The notes under the pieces were generated by a model. The model ran no database searches, had not been told where the DNA came from, and saw only the letters and a program-made list of their open reading frames with translations. Positions 8,302 through 16,789 of a DNA stretch of 32,726 nucleotides are shown in pieces. The position numbers were made by a program, and so were the translations under genes. Origin of the DNA: Erysipelotrichaceae bacterium (GTDB lineage: Bacteria > Bacillota_I > Bacilli_A > Erysipelotrichales > Erysipelotrichaceae). How positions within the stretch are numbered: the stretch's first letter is position 1; the number at the start of each line of letters is the position of its first letter. The stretch covers positions 1 to 32,726 of the forward strand of contig JAFUCG010000057.1 of NCBI GenBank assembly GCA_017459795.1, read 5' to 3'.

Positions 8302-10269
8302 ATGAAAGACCATGTTAAGGCTTATCTCGATGACTATGACAAAATAGTCATCGAGATTGACAATACTTTCTGTGGGGGCAAAAGCGACAGATTTTATCTT
8401 TTGGATAACAATCTGGTTTTTCCTTTGGAAATTCTTACCTCTTACAGACTGGATAAGGTTACCAGATATGAAACTAAGCTCAATGATGAAATAACCATTG
8501 GCCGTGAATATCAGGTAATGGCCGTAAATGGCTACAGAACGATATTACAATACAGATTCATTGTTAAGACTGCCCGTTTTAATGATGAATTTTTCTATGA
8601 TGGCGATGACCTGGGAAGCACATTGAATGACAAGTTTACCCGCTTTGTCTTATGGGCTCCTACCGCCAGTCAGGTAAAAGTGGAAATTGAACACCATGGC
8701 AGTGTAAAGACATTGGACTTGCACCGTGGTGAAAAGGGAACCTTCCGCATTTCCATTGGACCAAGGATCATTGGGGCATTATACCGTTATCTGATCAGAG
8801 TCAATGGCAAGTGGCACTATTCACTTGATCCTTATGGCAAAGCTTCCAGCGCCAACAGTGAAAAGAGTGTTGTGGTTGATGTTGATGAATACAGGGCATC
8901 AGAGTATGAATTACCAAAACTGGAAAAATACAGTGATGCCATAATATATGAAATCAGTGTCAGAGACTTCACTGATGAAGGCACCTTTGAGGCCATGAGT
9001 GAGAATCTTGATTATGTCAGTGAACTTGGAGTTACACACTTGCAGTTAATGCCGGTTAACGACTTTGGCAGCGTTGATGAACTGCATCCTGAACTGTTCT
9101 ATAACTGGGGATATGACCCGGTACAGTATCAGGCACTGGAAGGAAGTTATTCAACCAATGTCATCAGTGCCATTCAGGTACTGTCAGACTTCCGTAAACT
9201 GGTCAACGCAATTCATGAGAAAGGGCTAAAGGTCAATCTTGATGTAGTATTCAATCATGTCTACATCATGCACAGACACAGCTTTGAATTATGCGTACCG
9301 TATTACTATTTCAGATATTATCCTGATGGCAATCTGTCTGACGGCTCATTCTGCGGTAATGACGTTGACACTTCAATGCCTATGTGCCGTAAGTATATCA
9401 TTGATACTCTTAAGTACTACGTAGATGTATTTAAGATAGACGGTTTCCGCTTTGATCTCATGGGCTTAATTGACATTACAACCATGAACAGGGTCGTTGA
9501 GGAACTGAGGAGTCTCAATCCAGATATCATGATCTATGGTGAAGGCTGGAACATGAATACGGCCCTGATGGAAAGTGAAAGATGCTGCAAGGACAATGCT
9601 GAAGCGGTTAAGGACATAGCGTTCTTCAATGATCAGTTTCGTGATAAGATCAAGGGCAGCACATTTGAACCTGAAAAGAAAGGTTACGCTAGCGGAGATG
9701 TTGAGTATATTGATGCTGCAAGTGAGCTGTTGCTTGGTCAGGCTCTGGGCAGTGAACAGAGCATTAACTATGTTGAGTGCCATGATGATATGACCTCATT
9801 TGATAAGTTAAGGTTATGTTGCAGAAACGAAGATGTTATAGCCAGACAAAAACTGCTGATTGCCTTTGTAGTATTAGCTCAGGGCATACCATTCATTCAC
9901 AGCGGCCAGGAATACTGCCGAAGCAAGAACTTCGTTTCTAACAGTTACAACCAGCCTGATGAAATAAACAAGTTAAGACCGGAAGATAAGTTAAACCATC
10001 AGGATGTCATTGACTTTACCAGGGAAATGATCAGGATCAGGAAGGAATACAGTCTGGCTAAGCCGGCTGACAGAGTATTGGAAGAAACTGATGTTGTTAA
10101 AATCGGTGATTGCCTTGTTTATGATTTAAGAGAATGTAACGGTAAGGATGTTAAGATCATATTCAATCCTACGGACGAGGATGTTGATCTGAATTTCAAT
10201 AACTATAAATACATATATGGTGAAGGATTCAAGGCAGTTTCCGTTACCATATTAGAAAGAGAACAATAA
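8302..10269 (+). CDS. pulA: Type I pullulanase (glycogen debranching enzyme), cytoplasmic
   Basis: GH13 debranching enzyme hydrolysing alpha-1,6 branch points. 655 residues with no signal peptide, so it should act inside the cell on glycogen limit dextrins. The type I hallmark YNWGYDP is at 267-273. GH13 regions: DVVFNH (314-319), GFRFD with nucleophile Asp385, IYGEGW with acid/base Glu414, and VECHDD around His494-Asp495, where most relatives have HDN. An N-terminal region of about 100 residues precedes the CBM48-like segment (about 110-200). It starts four bases after the glgP stop with a weak ribosome site, which suggests translational coupling. It fills the role that GlgX has in enterobacteria; there is no glgX here. 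Confidence 0.92.
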   Translation: MKDHVKAYLDDYDKIVIEIDNTFCGGKSDRFYLLDNNLVFPLEILTSYRLDKVTRYETKLNDEITIGREYQVMAVNGYRTILQYRFIVKTARFNDEFFYDGDDLGSTLNDKFTRFVLWAPTASQVKVEIEHHGSVKTLDLHRGEKGTFRISIGPRIIGALYRYLIRVNGKWHYSLDPYGKASSANSEKSVVVDVDEYRASEYELPKLEKYSDAIIYEISVRDFTDEGTFEAMSENLDYVSELGVTHLQLMPVNDFGSVDELHPELFYNWGYDPVQYQALEGSYSTNVISAIQVLSDFRKLVNAIHEKGLKVNLDVVFNHVYIMHRHSFELCVPYYYFRYYPDGNLSDGSFCGNDVDTSMPMCRKYIIDTLKYYVDVFKIDGFRFDLMGLIDITTMNRVVEELRSLNPDIMIYGEGWNMNTALMESERCCKDNAEAVKDIAFFNDQFRDKIKGSTFEPEKKGYASGDVEYIDAASELLLGQALGSEQSINYVECHDDMTSFDKLRLCCRNEDVIARQKLLIAFVVLAQGIPFIHSGQEYCRSKNFVSNSYNQPDEINKLRPEDKLNHQDVIDFTREMIRIRKEYSLAKPADRVLEETDVVKIGDCLVYDLRECNGKDVKIIFNPTDEDVDLNFNNYKYIYGEGFKAVSVTILEREQ

Positions 10270-10928
10270 TGATTAATAGAAGCTGGGATGATTTTCTACA
10301 GAATGAATTCAGGCAGGATTACTTTAAGAAGCTTTCAGTGTTTCTGAAACAGGAATACGCTGAAAAGACAATATACCCGCCAAAGCAGGAGGTCTTCGCA
10401 GCTTTTTATTATACTGACCTCGATAAGGTAAAAGTTGTCATATTGGGTCAGGATCCATATCATGAACCAAATCAGGCCTGTGGCCTGTGTTTTGCCATCA
10501 AGCCTGGTAATCCATTACCAAAATCCCTGCAGAACATCTACCGGGAAATTCATGATGATCTGGGCTTACAGATGAGTAACAGCGGTTACCTGGTCAAATG
10601 GGCCAAGCAGGGTGTACTGTTACTGAATACGGTCATGACCGTAGAAAGAGGCAAGGCAAATTCACATAAGGACCATGGCTGGGAACAGTTTACCGATCAT
10701 GTCATTAGTAAGATAAATGAGCTTGATCAGCCAATAGTGTTCTTACTTTGGGGCAATAACGCCAAAAGTAAGCGCAGTTTATTAAATAATCCGAAGCATC
10801 TGGTGCTCACCGCAGCCCATCCGTCACCGTTAAGTGCCTATAACGGTTTCTTTGGCTGCCGTCATTTTTCCAAGGCCAATGAGTTTCTGAGTAAAAACGG
10901 CGTAAAACCTATAGATTGGAAAATGTAA
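10269..10928 (+). CDS. ung: Uracil-DNA glycosylase, family 1
   Basis: Base-excision repair enzyme that removes uracil from DNA. 219 residues, full length. Key motifs: GQDPYHEPNQACGLCFA with catalytic Asp62, LLLNTVMTV (117-125), and HPSPLSAYNGFFGCRHFS with His184 and the minor-groove intercalation loop. Its ATG shares one base with the pulA TAA (TAATG), so it is translated as part of the glycogen operon, although its function has no obvious link to glycogen. A separate promoter for glgC follows in its 3' flank. Confidence 0.96.
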   Translation: MINRSWDDFLQNEFRQDYFKKLSVFLKQEYAEKTIYPPKQEVFAAFYYTDLDKVKVVILGQDPYHEPNQACGLCFAIKPGNPLPKSLQNIYREIHDDLGLQMSNSGYLVKWAKQGVLLLNTVMTVERGKANSHKDHGWEQFTDHVISKINELDQPIVFLLWGNNAKSKRSLLNNPKHLVLTAAHPSPLSAYNGFFGCRHFSKANEFLSKNGVKPIDWKM

Positions 10929-10931
10929 AGG

Positions 10932-10960
10932 CTTACATATTAAGGTAATGATGATATAAT
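10932..10960 (+). promoter_or_regulatory. Promoter upstream of glgC
   Basis: CTTACA (4 of 6 to TTGACA) at 10932-10937 and TATAAT at 10955-10960 with a 17-bp spacer, just after the ung stop. It would let glgCDA be expressed apart from the upstream glgBP-pulA-ung part. Confidence 0.6.
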
Positions 10961-11011
10961 GATATTAAGGGAATTGACAGATAAATAACATCTTAGAGAG
11001 GAGTGGTTTTC

Positions 11012-12142
11012 TTGAAAACAGAGATGTTAGCTATGATCTTAGCTGGAGGTCGTGGAACAAGATTACTGGATCTGACCAGTAAGGTAGCGAAGCCAGCTGT
11101 TTATTACGGTGGGAAATACAGAATCATTGACTTCCCATTAAGCAACTGCGCCAACAGTAACATTGGCATCGTTGGTGTTTTAACACAGTATGAATCAATT
11201 TTATTAAACGCCTATGTAGCCCAGGGTTCAATTTGGGGCTTAAACGGTAAGAACAAGGGTGTTTTCGTCTTACCACCTAGAGAAAAGAACGATGGTTTCG
11301 GTAAGTACAGAGGTACAGCTGATGCCATTTACCAGAACATTGACTTCATGGACATCTATGATCCTGAATATGTTCTGATCTTGTCAGGTGACCATATTTA
11401 CAAGATGGACTATTCAGAAATGCTGGCATTCCATAAGGCACAGCACGCAGACGTTACCGTTGCCGGTCTGGAAGTAAGCTGGGAAGAAGCTAAGCGTTTC
11501 GGTATCATGAATACAAACGAAAAGGATGAAATCATTGAGTTTGAAGAAAAACCAGCTCATCCAAAGAACAATCTCGCCAGCATGGGTATTTACATCTTCA
11601 GTTACAAGGCCTTAAGAAAGGCATTGATCGCTGACGCTGACAACGACAAGTCAGATCATGACTTCGGTAAGAACGTCATTCCTTCATTCCTAGAGCAGGG
11701 CAAGAAGATCTGTGCTTACAGATTCAAAGGATATTGGAAGGACGTAGGAACAATAGATTCATTATGGCAGGCTAACATGGACCTGTTAGATGACAATGAT
11801 GTTCTGAACATGGCTGATGATGACTGGAAGATTTATACAGAAGACATTCCAACAACACCACAGTTCATTGGTAAGAAAGCCAGAATCAAGAGAGCTTACA
11901 TTAACCAGGGCTGTGTAGTTAACGGAACGATCGAGAATTCAGTTCTGTTCAGGGACTGCCGCATTCATAAGGGTGCTAAAATCATCGACAGTGTTCTGAT
12001 GCCAGGTGTAATAGTTGATGAAGGTGCAGTTGTCAGAAACTGCATTGTCGCAGAAGGTCTGGAGATTCCAGCCAATGCCAATATCGGAACAAAGGAAAAG
12101 ATTGAATTAATAGCCAGGAAAGAGCAGGTGGAAGAACAATGA
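11012..12142 (+). CDS. glgC: Glucose-1-phosphate adenylyltransferase, catalytic subunit
   Basis: Makes ADP-glucose from glucose-1-phosphate and ATP, the committed step of bacterial glycogen synthesis. Numbered from the TTG start (376 residues): nucleotide loop AGGRGTRL (11-18), [14 protein letters not shown] (33-46), GTADAIYQN (101-109), [11 protein letters not shown] (124-134), then [25 protein letters not shown] and GYWKDVGTI, and a C-terminal left-handed beta-helix. Start choice: TTG 11012 lies 8 bases after AGGAG and gives the usual short N-terminus ([12 protein letters not shown]). GTG 11003 overlaps the ribosome site and ATG 11024 is too far from it. It overlaps glgD by four bases (ATGA), as expected for two subunits made together. 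Confidence 0.93.
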   Translation: MKTEMLAMILAGGRGTRLLDLTSKVAKPAVYYGGKYRIIDFPLSNCANSNIGIVGVLTQYESILLNAYVAQGSIWGLNGKNKGVFVLPPREKNDGFGKYRGTADAIYQNIDFMDIYDPEYVLILSGDHIYKMDYSEMLAFHKAQHADVTVAGLEVSWEEAKRFGIMNTNEKDEIIEFEEKPAHPKNNLASMGIYIFSYKALRKALIADADNDKSDHDFGKNVIPSFLEQGKKICAYRFKGYWKDVGTIDSLWQANMDLLDDNDVLNMADDDWKIYTEDIPTTPQFIGKKARIKRAYINQGCVVNGTIENSVLFRDCRIHKGAKIIDSVLMPGVIVDEGAVVRNCIVAEGLEIPANANIGTKEKIELIARKEQVEEQ

Positions 12143-13254
12143 TAAACGCAATCGGTATCGTTAATTTTGAAGATAGCAGTGTCAATGTAAAAGGCATGAG
12201 CGATTTCAGAAGCATTCCTGCCATGTCATTTTTAGGCCGTTACAGAATCATTGACTTCACATTAAGTAACATGGTTAATTCAGGTATTGATGAACTGTCA
12301 GTACTGGTAAAGAATAAGCCACGTTCATTAATCGAACATTTAGGTAACGGAAGTAACTATAACATTAACTTAAAGAGCGGTTATCTGAACATCCTCTATA
12401 CAGATAACAATACAATGAATGATGCATATTTTCATGACATTTATGTCATGAATGCCAACCTGGAAAAATTCCAGGAAAGCAAGGCTAAATATGTTGTCAT
12501 TTCTTCAAGCTACATGATCTACCGTATTAATTACAATGACATCATCAGAGCTCATGAAGAAAGCGGCGCAGACATTACCTGTGTTTATCAGGAAGTTAAT
12601 AACGCTAATCAGAAGTACATTGGCTGTAAGACCATTGATCTTGATAAGAATGGCGTTGTTACCGCAATCGGCAGAAACAAGGGTAATAAGAAGAGTGCCA
12701 ACATCTTAACAGAAACATATGTAATCGAAAGAGAGCTGTTTGTTGATCTGGTTGAAAAGGCACCTGTAATCAGCCCATTATATGGCTTAATCGATGTAAT
12801 CACATCAGTAGTTGACAGTTTAAAGGTCTGCGGCTACGAACATAAGGGCTATCTGGCATGCATTAACTCATTAGAAGAATACTATGATGCCAACATGGAA
12901 ATGATCGACTATGAAAAGGCTTCAGAGCTGTTTGATCCTGATTGGCCAATCTATACAAAGACAAACGATTCTCAGCCAGCCTTCTATTCAAAGAATGCTC
13001 ATGCCAAGAACTGCCTGATTGCCAACGGCTGTGTCATTAACGGTGACCTGGAAAACTGCATTTGCGGCCGTGGCGTAACCGTAGGCAAGGGTGCCGTAAT
13101 CAAGAACACATTACTGTTACCTGAATGCTACATCGCTCCAATGGCTCACATTGAAAATGCGATCATTGATAAACACTCAAGTGTTGAACGTAAGCTGGAA
13201 ATCATCGGTAAGGATGGCAAGCTGGCTTATGTAAAGAGAAGAGACAGGGTATAA
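12139..13254 (+). CDS. glgD: GlgD, non-catalytic/regulatory subunit of ADP-glucose pyrophosphorylase
   Basis: GlgC paralogue of 371 residues. It keeps the fold ([17 protein letters not shown] near residues 33-49; C-terminal beta-helix with [22 protein letters not shown]) but lacks the AGGRGTRL nucleotide loop, which is replaced by [11 protein letters not shown]. It also lacks the GTADA and SGDH motifs, so it is unlikely to be catalytic alone. In Firmicutes GlgD associates with GlgC and changes its activity (established for Geobacillus). The ATGA overlap with glgC fits fixed co-production. glgA follows after two bases. Confidence 0.92.
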   Translation: MINAIGIVNFEDSSVNVKGMSDFRSIPAMSFLGRYRIIDFTLSNMVNSGIDELSVLVKNKPRSLIEHLGNGSNYNINLKSGYLNILYTDNNTMNDAYFHDIYVMNANLEKFQESKAKYVVISSSYMIYRINYNDIIRAHEESGADITCVYQEVNNANQKYIGCKTIDLDKNGVVTAIGRNKGNKKSANILTETYVIERELFVDLVEKAPVISPLYGLIDVITSVVDSLKVCGYEHKGYLACINSLEEYYDANMEMIDYEKASELFDPDWPIYTKTNDSQPAFYSKNAHAKNCLIANGCVINGDLENCICGRGVTVGKGAVIKNTLLLPECYIAPMAHIENAIIDKHSSVERKLEIIGKDGKLAYVKRRDRV

Positions 13255-13256
13255 CT

Positions 13257-14678
13257 ATGAAAAAAGTATTATTTGTTGCCGGAGAGGGTTTACCTTACTG
13301 CAAGAGCGGTGGCCTGGCTGATGTCATTGGTTCACTGCCGCAGGCTTTATGTAAGCAAGGTGACGAATGTGCAGTAGTACTGCCAATGTACAAGGTAATC
13401 ATTGATAAGCATCCAAACATGGAAAAGGTCGCAGACTTCCATGTTCAGTCAGGCATTATCAATAAGGATGCCTCAATCTATACTGACAAGGTAGGAAACG
13501 TTGTCTACTACTTCATCAGACAGGATGACTATTTCTACCGTGATGGCCTGTACAGCTTCCATGATGACGGTGAAAGATTCGCCTTCTTCTGTAAGGCTGT
13601 TCTGGATATGTTACCACATATTCCATTCAAACCTGAAATCATCCATACCAATGACTGGCAGACCGGCATGATTCCAATCATCTGCAAGCAGGAATACCAG
13701 GATCCGGAATATAGGAAGTATAAGCACATTTATACAATTCATAATCTGTTATTCCAGGGTAATTTCCCTAAGGACATCTTAAGATGCTTCAACCTGTCAG
13801 AATACTATTACAATAACGGTGACATCAAGTTTGATAACGGCATCAGCTTCATGAAAGCCGGTATCATCTACGCCGATGAAGTTACAACTGTTTCTGAACA
13901 GTATGCCAGAGAAATCGTTACTAGCGAATACGGTGAAAGAATGGAAAGAGTTCTGGCCGACAAGGGAGACAGACTGACCGGTATCGTTAACGGTATTGAT
14001 ACTGTTAGTTGGAACCCGGAAACAGATAAGGCTCTGTACAAGAATTATACTGAACATGACATCAGAGGCAAGAAGGCCTGCAAGCGTTCATTACAGTATC
14101 AGTTAGGCTTAAGAGTAGCTGACGACGTAATGTTGATCGGTATCGTTTCAAGATTAACCTGGCAGAAGGGAATGTTACTGTTATTGGAAAAACTGGGTCA
14201 GATCATGAACCAGGATGTACAGTTAGTCATCTTAGGTACAGGTGACAGCTACATTGAAAATGAATTAAAGAAGATTGAGTCAACATATCCTCACCGTGCA
14301 GTATTCTATTGCGGATACAATGAAGAACTGTCACACAGAGTATATGCCGGCTGTGACTTATTCTTAATGCCATCATTATTCGAACCATGCGGAATCAGCC
14401 AGCTGATCTCAATGAGATATGGTACAATTCCACTGGTAAGAGAAACAGGTGGCTTAAAGGATACTGTCATTCCTTATAACCAGTATGAAGAAACAGGTAA
14501 CGGCTTCTCATTCAGATACTTCAGCGGTGATGAAATGATGTACATCATTGCCTACGCAATTCATGTATATTATGAAAACAAGGCAGCTTGGAGAAAACTC
14601 ATCAAGCATGCCATGACTACTGATGTAAGCTGGGACTTATCAGCTAAGAAGTACGCAGACCTGTACGAAAGAATCTAG
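13257..14678 (+). CDS. glgA: Glycogen synthase (ADP-glucose-dependent)
   Basis: GT5 glucosyltransferase adding glucose from ADP-glucose to the growing alpha-1,4 chain. 473 residues, normal length. The N-terminal sugar-nucleotide motif KSGGLADV is at 16-23. The C-terminal Rossmann domain has SRLTWQKG, then SLFEPCGISQLISMRYGT and RETGGLKDTV, the family's nucleotide and acceptor motifs. It starts two bases after glgD and is followed within seven bases by a strong terminator, so it ends the glycogen operon. Confidence 0.95.
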   Translation: MKKVLFVAGEGLPYCKSGGLADVIGSLPQALCKQGDECAVVLPMYKVIIDKHPNMEKVADFHVQSGIINKDASIYTDKVGNVVYYFIRQDDYFYRDGLYSFHDDGERFAFFCKAVLDMLPHIPFKPEIIHTNDWQTGMIPIICKQEYQDPEYRKYKHIYTIHNLLFQGNFPKDILRCFNLSEYYYNNGDIKFDNGISFMKAGIIYADEVTTVSEQYAREIVTSEYGERMERVLADKGDRLTGIVNGIDTVSWNPETDKALYKNYTEHDIRGKKACKRSLQYQLGLRVADDVMLIGIVSRLTWQKGMLLLLEKLGQIMNQDVQLVILGTGDSYIENELKKIESTYPHRAVFYCGYNEELSHRVYAGCDLFLMPSLFEPCGISQLISMRYGTIPLVRETGGLKDTVIPYNQYEETGNGFSFRYFSGDEMMYIIAYAIHVYYENKAAWRKLIKHAMTTDVSWDLSAKKYADLYERI

Positions 14679-14684
14679 TTAGTC

Positions 14685-14710
14685 AAAAGGGTGGGTAACC
14701 ACCCTTTTTT
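14685..14710 (+). terminator. Rho-independent terminator of the glycogen operon
   Basis: A 10-bp perfect stem AAAAGGGTGG/CCACCCTTTT with loop GTAA, ending in six T. It is the strongest terminator in the window. Confidence 0.92.
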
Positions 14711-14728
14711 AGTGGTCAAGGGCCAGGT

Positions 14729-14757
14729 TTCACATTTGATGGTAAATGTTATATAAT
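14729..14757 (+). promoter_or_regulatory. Promoter for the membrane-protein gene at 14787
   Basis: TTCACA (5 of 6) at 14729-14734 and TATAAT at 14752-14757, spacer 17 bp. It lies between the glycogen terminator and an AGGAGGT ribosome site. Confidence 0.75.
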
Positions 14758-14786
14758 ATCAATAATCTATAACAGGAGGTAACAGG

Positions 14787-15593
14787 ATGACACAGTCCAA
14801 TCGTAAAGGGGTTAATAAACTGGCCCTGGGAATGATCTTGTTAAGCTTAGGGGGATTAATACTGGGTGCCGCAATAGGCTATATAGGCACTCACATGTAT
14901 CTTAACAATAAGGTACTGGCAGATCTGAAGAAGGATGGCTATGTCCTGACTTCTGACGCTACGGCATCTGCCGAAGACATCACCAAAGGTAAGACAGCTT
15001 ACATTGACGGTGAGCTGGTTACCGGTACCATGGATGTACTTGATACTTCTGATGCCACAGCTATGAGTGAATACATCACCAAGGGCAAGACTGCCTACAT
15101 CAATGGTGAACTCGTTGTTGGTACAATGAAGGTAATACCTGGTCAGGAAATCAAGACCAAGGGTACCTCAATCGATATTTCAGGTGATGCCTATATTGAA
15201 GGAGACATTATCATTAAGGGTGACAGTAATCTGACAAACGACAACATCAAGGTCGGTGTCAGTATTTTTGGTGTCACCGGTACATATAAGGCTGAAGAGC
15301 CTAAGTATACGATAAGTTATGACTTTGACGGTGGACGTGAAGATACTTCCGTTACTTTGATCAGAAGCTACCGTAAGTCTGAAACACCTATAACAATTAC
15401 CGGCAGAGCCGTAAAAGAAGGTTATACATTCTTAGGCTGGTCAAATGGCGGTAACATTCCAACAGGTTCGGCTGAAGATCTGACATTTACGGCTTTATGG
15501 GAAAAGAATCCTGAACCGGAGCCAGAGCCAACGCCGGAGCCAACCCCAACACCTGATCCGGGTGAAGATGGTCAGCAGGAAGGAGGTCAGTAA
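14787..15593 (+). CDS. Membrane-anchored surface protein with tail-fibre-like repeats and an InlB-type repeat
   Basis: 268 residues, function unknown. A short basic N-terminus leads into a hydrophobic segment (about 12-38) that would act as an uncleaved anchor, with the rest outside the membrane. Two copies of a roughly 33-residue unit (about 51-83 and 86-115) carry DATA-x-(S/E)-x-IT-KGKTAYI-(D/N)-GEL-V-GTM. Next comes a segment ending NIKVGVSIFGVTGTY (153-167), a motif I associate with phage tail/collar proteins of Firmicutes. Residues 174-238 resemble an InlB B-repeat/Flg_new domain (YTISYDFDGG, GYTFLGWSNGG, FTALW). A Pro/Glu-rich tail closes the protein, with no LPXTG sorting signal. ATG 14787 has a perfect AGGAGGT. 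The next gene is a shorter relative, so tandem duplication is likely. Confidence 0.7.
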   Translation: MTQSNRKGVNKLALGMILLSLGGLILGAAIGYIGTHMYLNNKVLADLKKDGYVLTSDATASAEDITKGKTAYIDGELVTGTMDVLDTSDATAMSEYITKGKTAYINGELVVGTMKVIPGQEIKTKGTSIDISGDAYIEGDIIIKGDSNLTNDNIKVGVSIFGVTGTYKAEEPKYTISYDFDGGREDTSVTLIRSYRKSETPITITGRAVKEGYTFLGWSNGGNIPTGSAEDLTFTALWEKNPEPEPEPTPEPTPTPDPGEDGQQEGGQ

Positions 15594-15595
15594 TC

Positions 15596-16360
15596 ATGAA
15601 GTTGTTTTCTAAGAAGAACAAGGATTTAAAGCAGTTGGAAATGACTGATGAGATCTCTGATGAAGAGCTGACTAAGGAAGGCTATGAGGTTAATGAACCT
15701 GAAGAAACAGTTGTTTATGAGCCAATCAGTTCAGATACTAAGGAAGCAGACATTATAGAAACAAGAGAATTCTCAACCATAGCCTCTCAACAAACCAGAC
15801 CTGTTGTTTATCAGAACATTTCTGATGAAGAAGAGGAAGATGATGAGGAATATGAGTACATCACACCGCACTATGGCTTAAACGCCTTCATGATCACGGT
15901 GCTGTTCATATTGATAGGTGCAGGTCTGACATTCTTATTAACCAGAAACATCCTGACTGAATCAATCAGACAGGGTTACATTGATGCCGGTTATATTAAT
16001 ACAAGAGATGCCACGGCAACGGCAGCTGATGTTGCCTTTGGTAAGAAGGCTTACAGCTATCTGGGCGAAGTTGACGGTTCATATGTTGAAATAGATACTT
16101 CAAATGCGACTGCCACACCTGAAGACATTCTTCTAGGATATACGGCATACGTTGACGGTAAGAAGATCACAGGTTCAATTCCAACCTTTACGCCTGCCAC
16201 TACTTATTCACCAGGCAGTAAGGATACGATCATACCAAAGGGTTATTACCTGAAGGGCAGTATTTTCATCAAGGCTGAAAATAACCTTAAACCTGAAAAT
16301 ATCAGAGATGGTGTATCAATCTTTGATGTTAAGGGAACATATAAGTATGAAGGGAACTAA
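15596..16360 (+). CDS. Membrane protein with acidic cytoplasmic domain and tail-fibre-like repeats (relative of preceding protein)
   Basis: 254 residues, function unknown. The first 90 or so residues are very acidic (including an EEEEDDEEYEY run at 78-88) and should lie in the cytoplasm. One transmembrane segment spans about 95-116. The outer part has two degenerate copies of the repeat seen in the upstream protein (GYINTRDATATAADV near 132; DTSNATATPEDILLGYTAYV near 167) and the same closing motif NIRDGVSIFDVKGTY (235-249). It lacks the InlB-like domain and Pro/Glu tail. Its ribosome site (GGAGG) lies in the 3' end of the upstream gene and its start is two bases past that stop, so the two are probably translated as a pair. 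Sensing or cell-surface attachment are possible roles; neither can be shown here. Confidence 0.65.
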   Translation: MKLFSKKNKDLKQLEMTDEISDEELTKEGYEVNEPEETVVYEPISSDTKEADIIETREFSTIASQQTRPVVYQNISDEEEEDDEEYEYITPHYGLNAFMITVLFILIGAGLTFLLTRNILTESIRQGYIDAGYINTRDATATAADVAFGKKAYSYLGEVDGSYVEIDTSNATATPEDILLGYTAYVDGKKITGSIPTFTPATTYSPGSKDTIIPKGYYLKGSIFIKAENNLKPENIRDGVSIFDVKGTYKYEGN

Positions 16361-16706
16361 AAGAGCAGTCATAATCGGCTTAGCCGTTATTGCGGTCATC
16401 TGTTTCCTCATATACTACTTCTTCTTTGATATCAGCCATTTCAGCGGTCAGGAAACAATGAAAATCATTGAATCGGACAATGGCAGTTTATCAGTTTATG
16501 TGTATAGGAATAACGGTGGTGCTACAACCGATTATGCCTTACTCTGCACCGTTAAAGCAGATAACAGCGGTTTTGAAAGAAATATTTACTGGGATTATCC
16601 TTATAAAGATCCTGAAGTATCATGGCTGGATGATGATACCGTCATAATTAACGGAAAGACATTGAACATCTATGAAGACCATTATGATTTCAGGAGAAAT
16701 CGATAG
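16347..16706 (+). CDS. DUF5412-like small membrane-anchored protein
   Basis: 119 residues. The N-terminus MKGTKR followed by a hydrophobic stretch (about 7-27) predicts one membrane segment with a small outer domain. The C-terminal part, with NNGGATTDYALLCTV, NIYWDYPYKDPEVSWLDDDT and INGKTLNIYEDHYDFRR, matches what I remember of DUF5412 proteins of Bacillus (role unknown). The frame is open from 16308, but ATG 16347 is chosen because the membrane segment starts directly after it and AAGGGAA lies just upstream. It overlaps the preceding gene by 14 bases and ends that operon before a hairpin. Confidence 0.65.
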   Translation: MKGTKRAVIIGLAVIAVICFLIYYFFFDISHFSGQETMKIIESDNGSLSVYVYRNNGGATTDYALLCTVKADNSGFERNIYWDYPYKDPEVSWLDDDTVIINGKTLNIYEDHYDFRRNR

Positions 16707-16711
16707 AAAAG

Positions 16712-16733
16712 AAGGGAGCTAAGGTTCCCTTTT
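16712..16733 (+). terminator. Probable terminator after the DUF5412-like gene
   Basis: AAGGGAGC pairs with GGTTCCCTT-side bases around a TAAG loop (8 bp including one G-U), followed by TTTTAGTTT. Moderate strength. Its 3' arm overlaps a second hairpin at 16727-16749. Confidence 0.5.
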
Positions 16734-16749
16734 AGTTTGCCTAAAAGGG
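16727..16749. promoter_or_regulatory. Inverted repeat over the moxR promoter (possible operator or anti-terminator)
   Basis: A perfect 9-bp inverted repeat CCCTTTTAG-N5-CTAAAAGGG. Its 5-base centre contains part of the -35 hexamer of the moxR promoter, and its left arm shares bases 16727-16731 with the upstream terminator stem. It could be a repressor operator or an RNA hairpin competing with the terminator. Confidence 0.4.
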
Positions 16750-16765
16750 ATAAAAAAGGCATAAT
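16737..16765 (+). promoter_or_regulatory. Promoter for the moxR operon
   Basis: TTGCCT (4 of 6) at 16737-16742 and CATAAT (5 of 6) at 16760-16765, spacer 17 bp, 25 bases before the moxR start. Confidence 0.6.
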
Positions 16766-16789
16766 AGTAGTATATTTTTGGAGGCCTTT

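Noticed and set aside
10974-10979. Perfect TTGACA before glgC as a -35 box
   Set aside because: No -10-like hexamer lies 16-18 bp downstream; that place is the ribosome site. The TATAAT at 10955 with CTTACA fits better.
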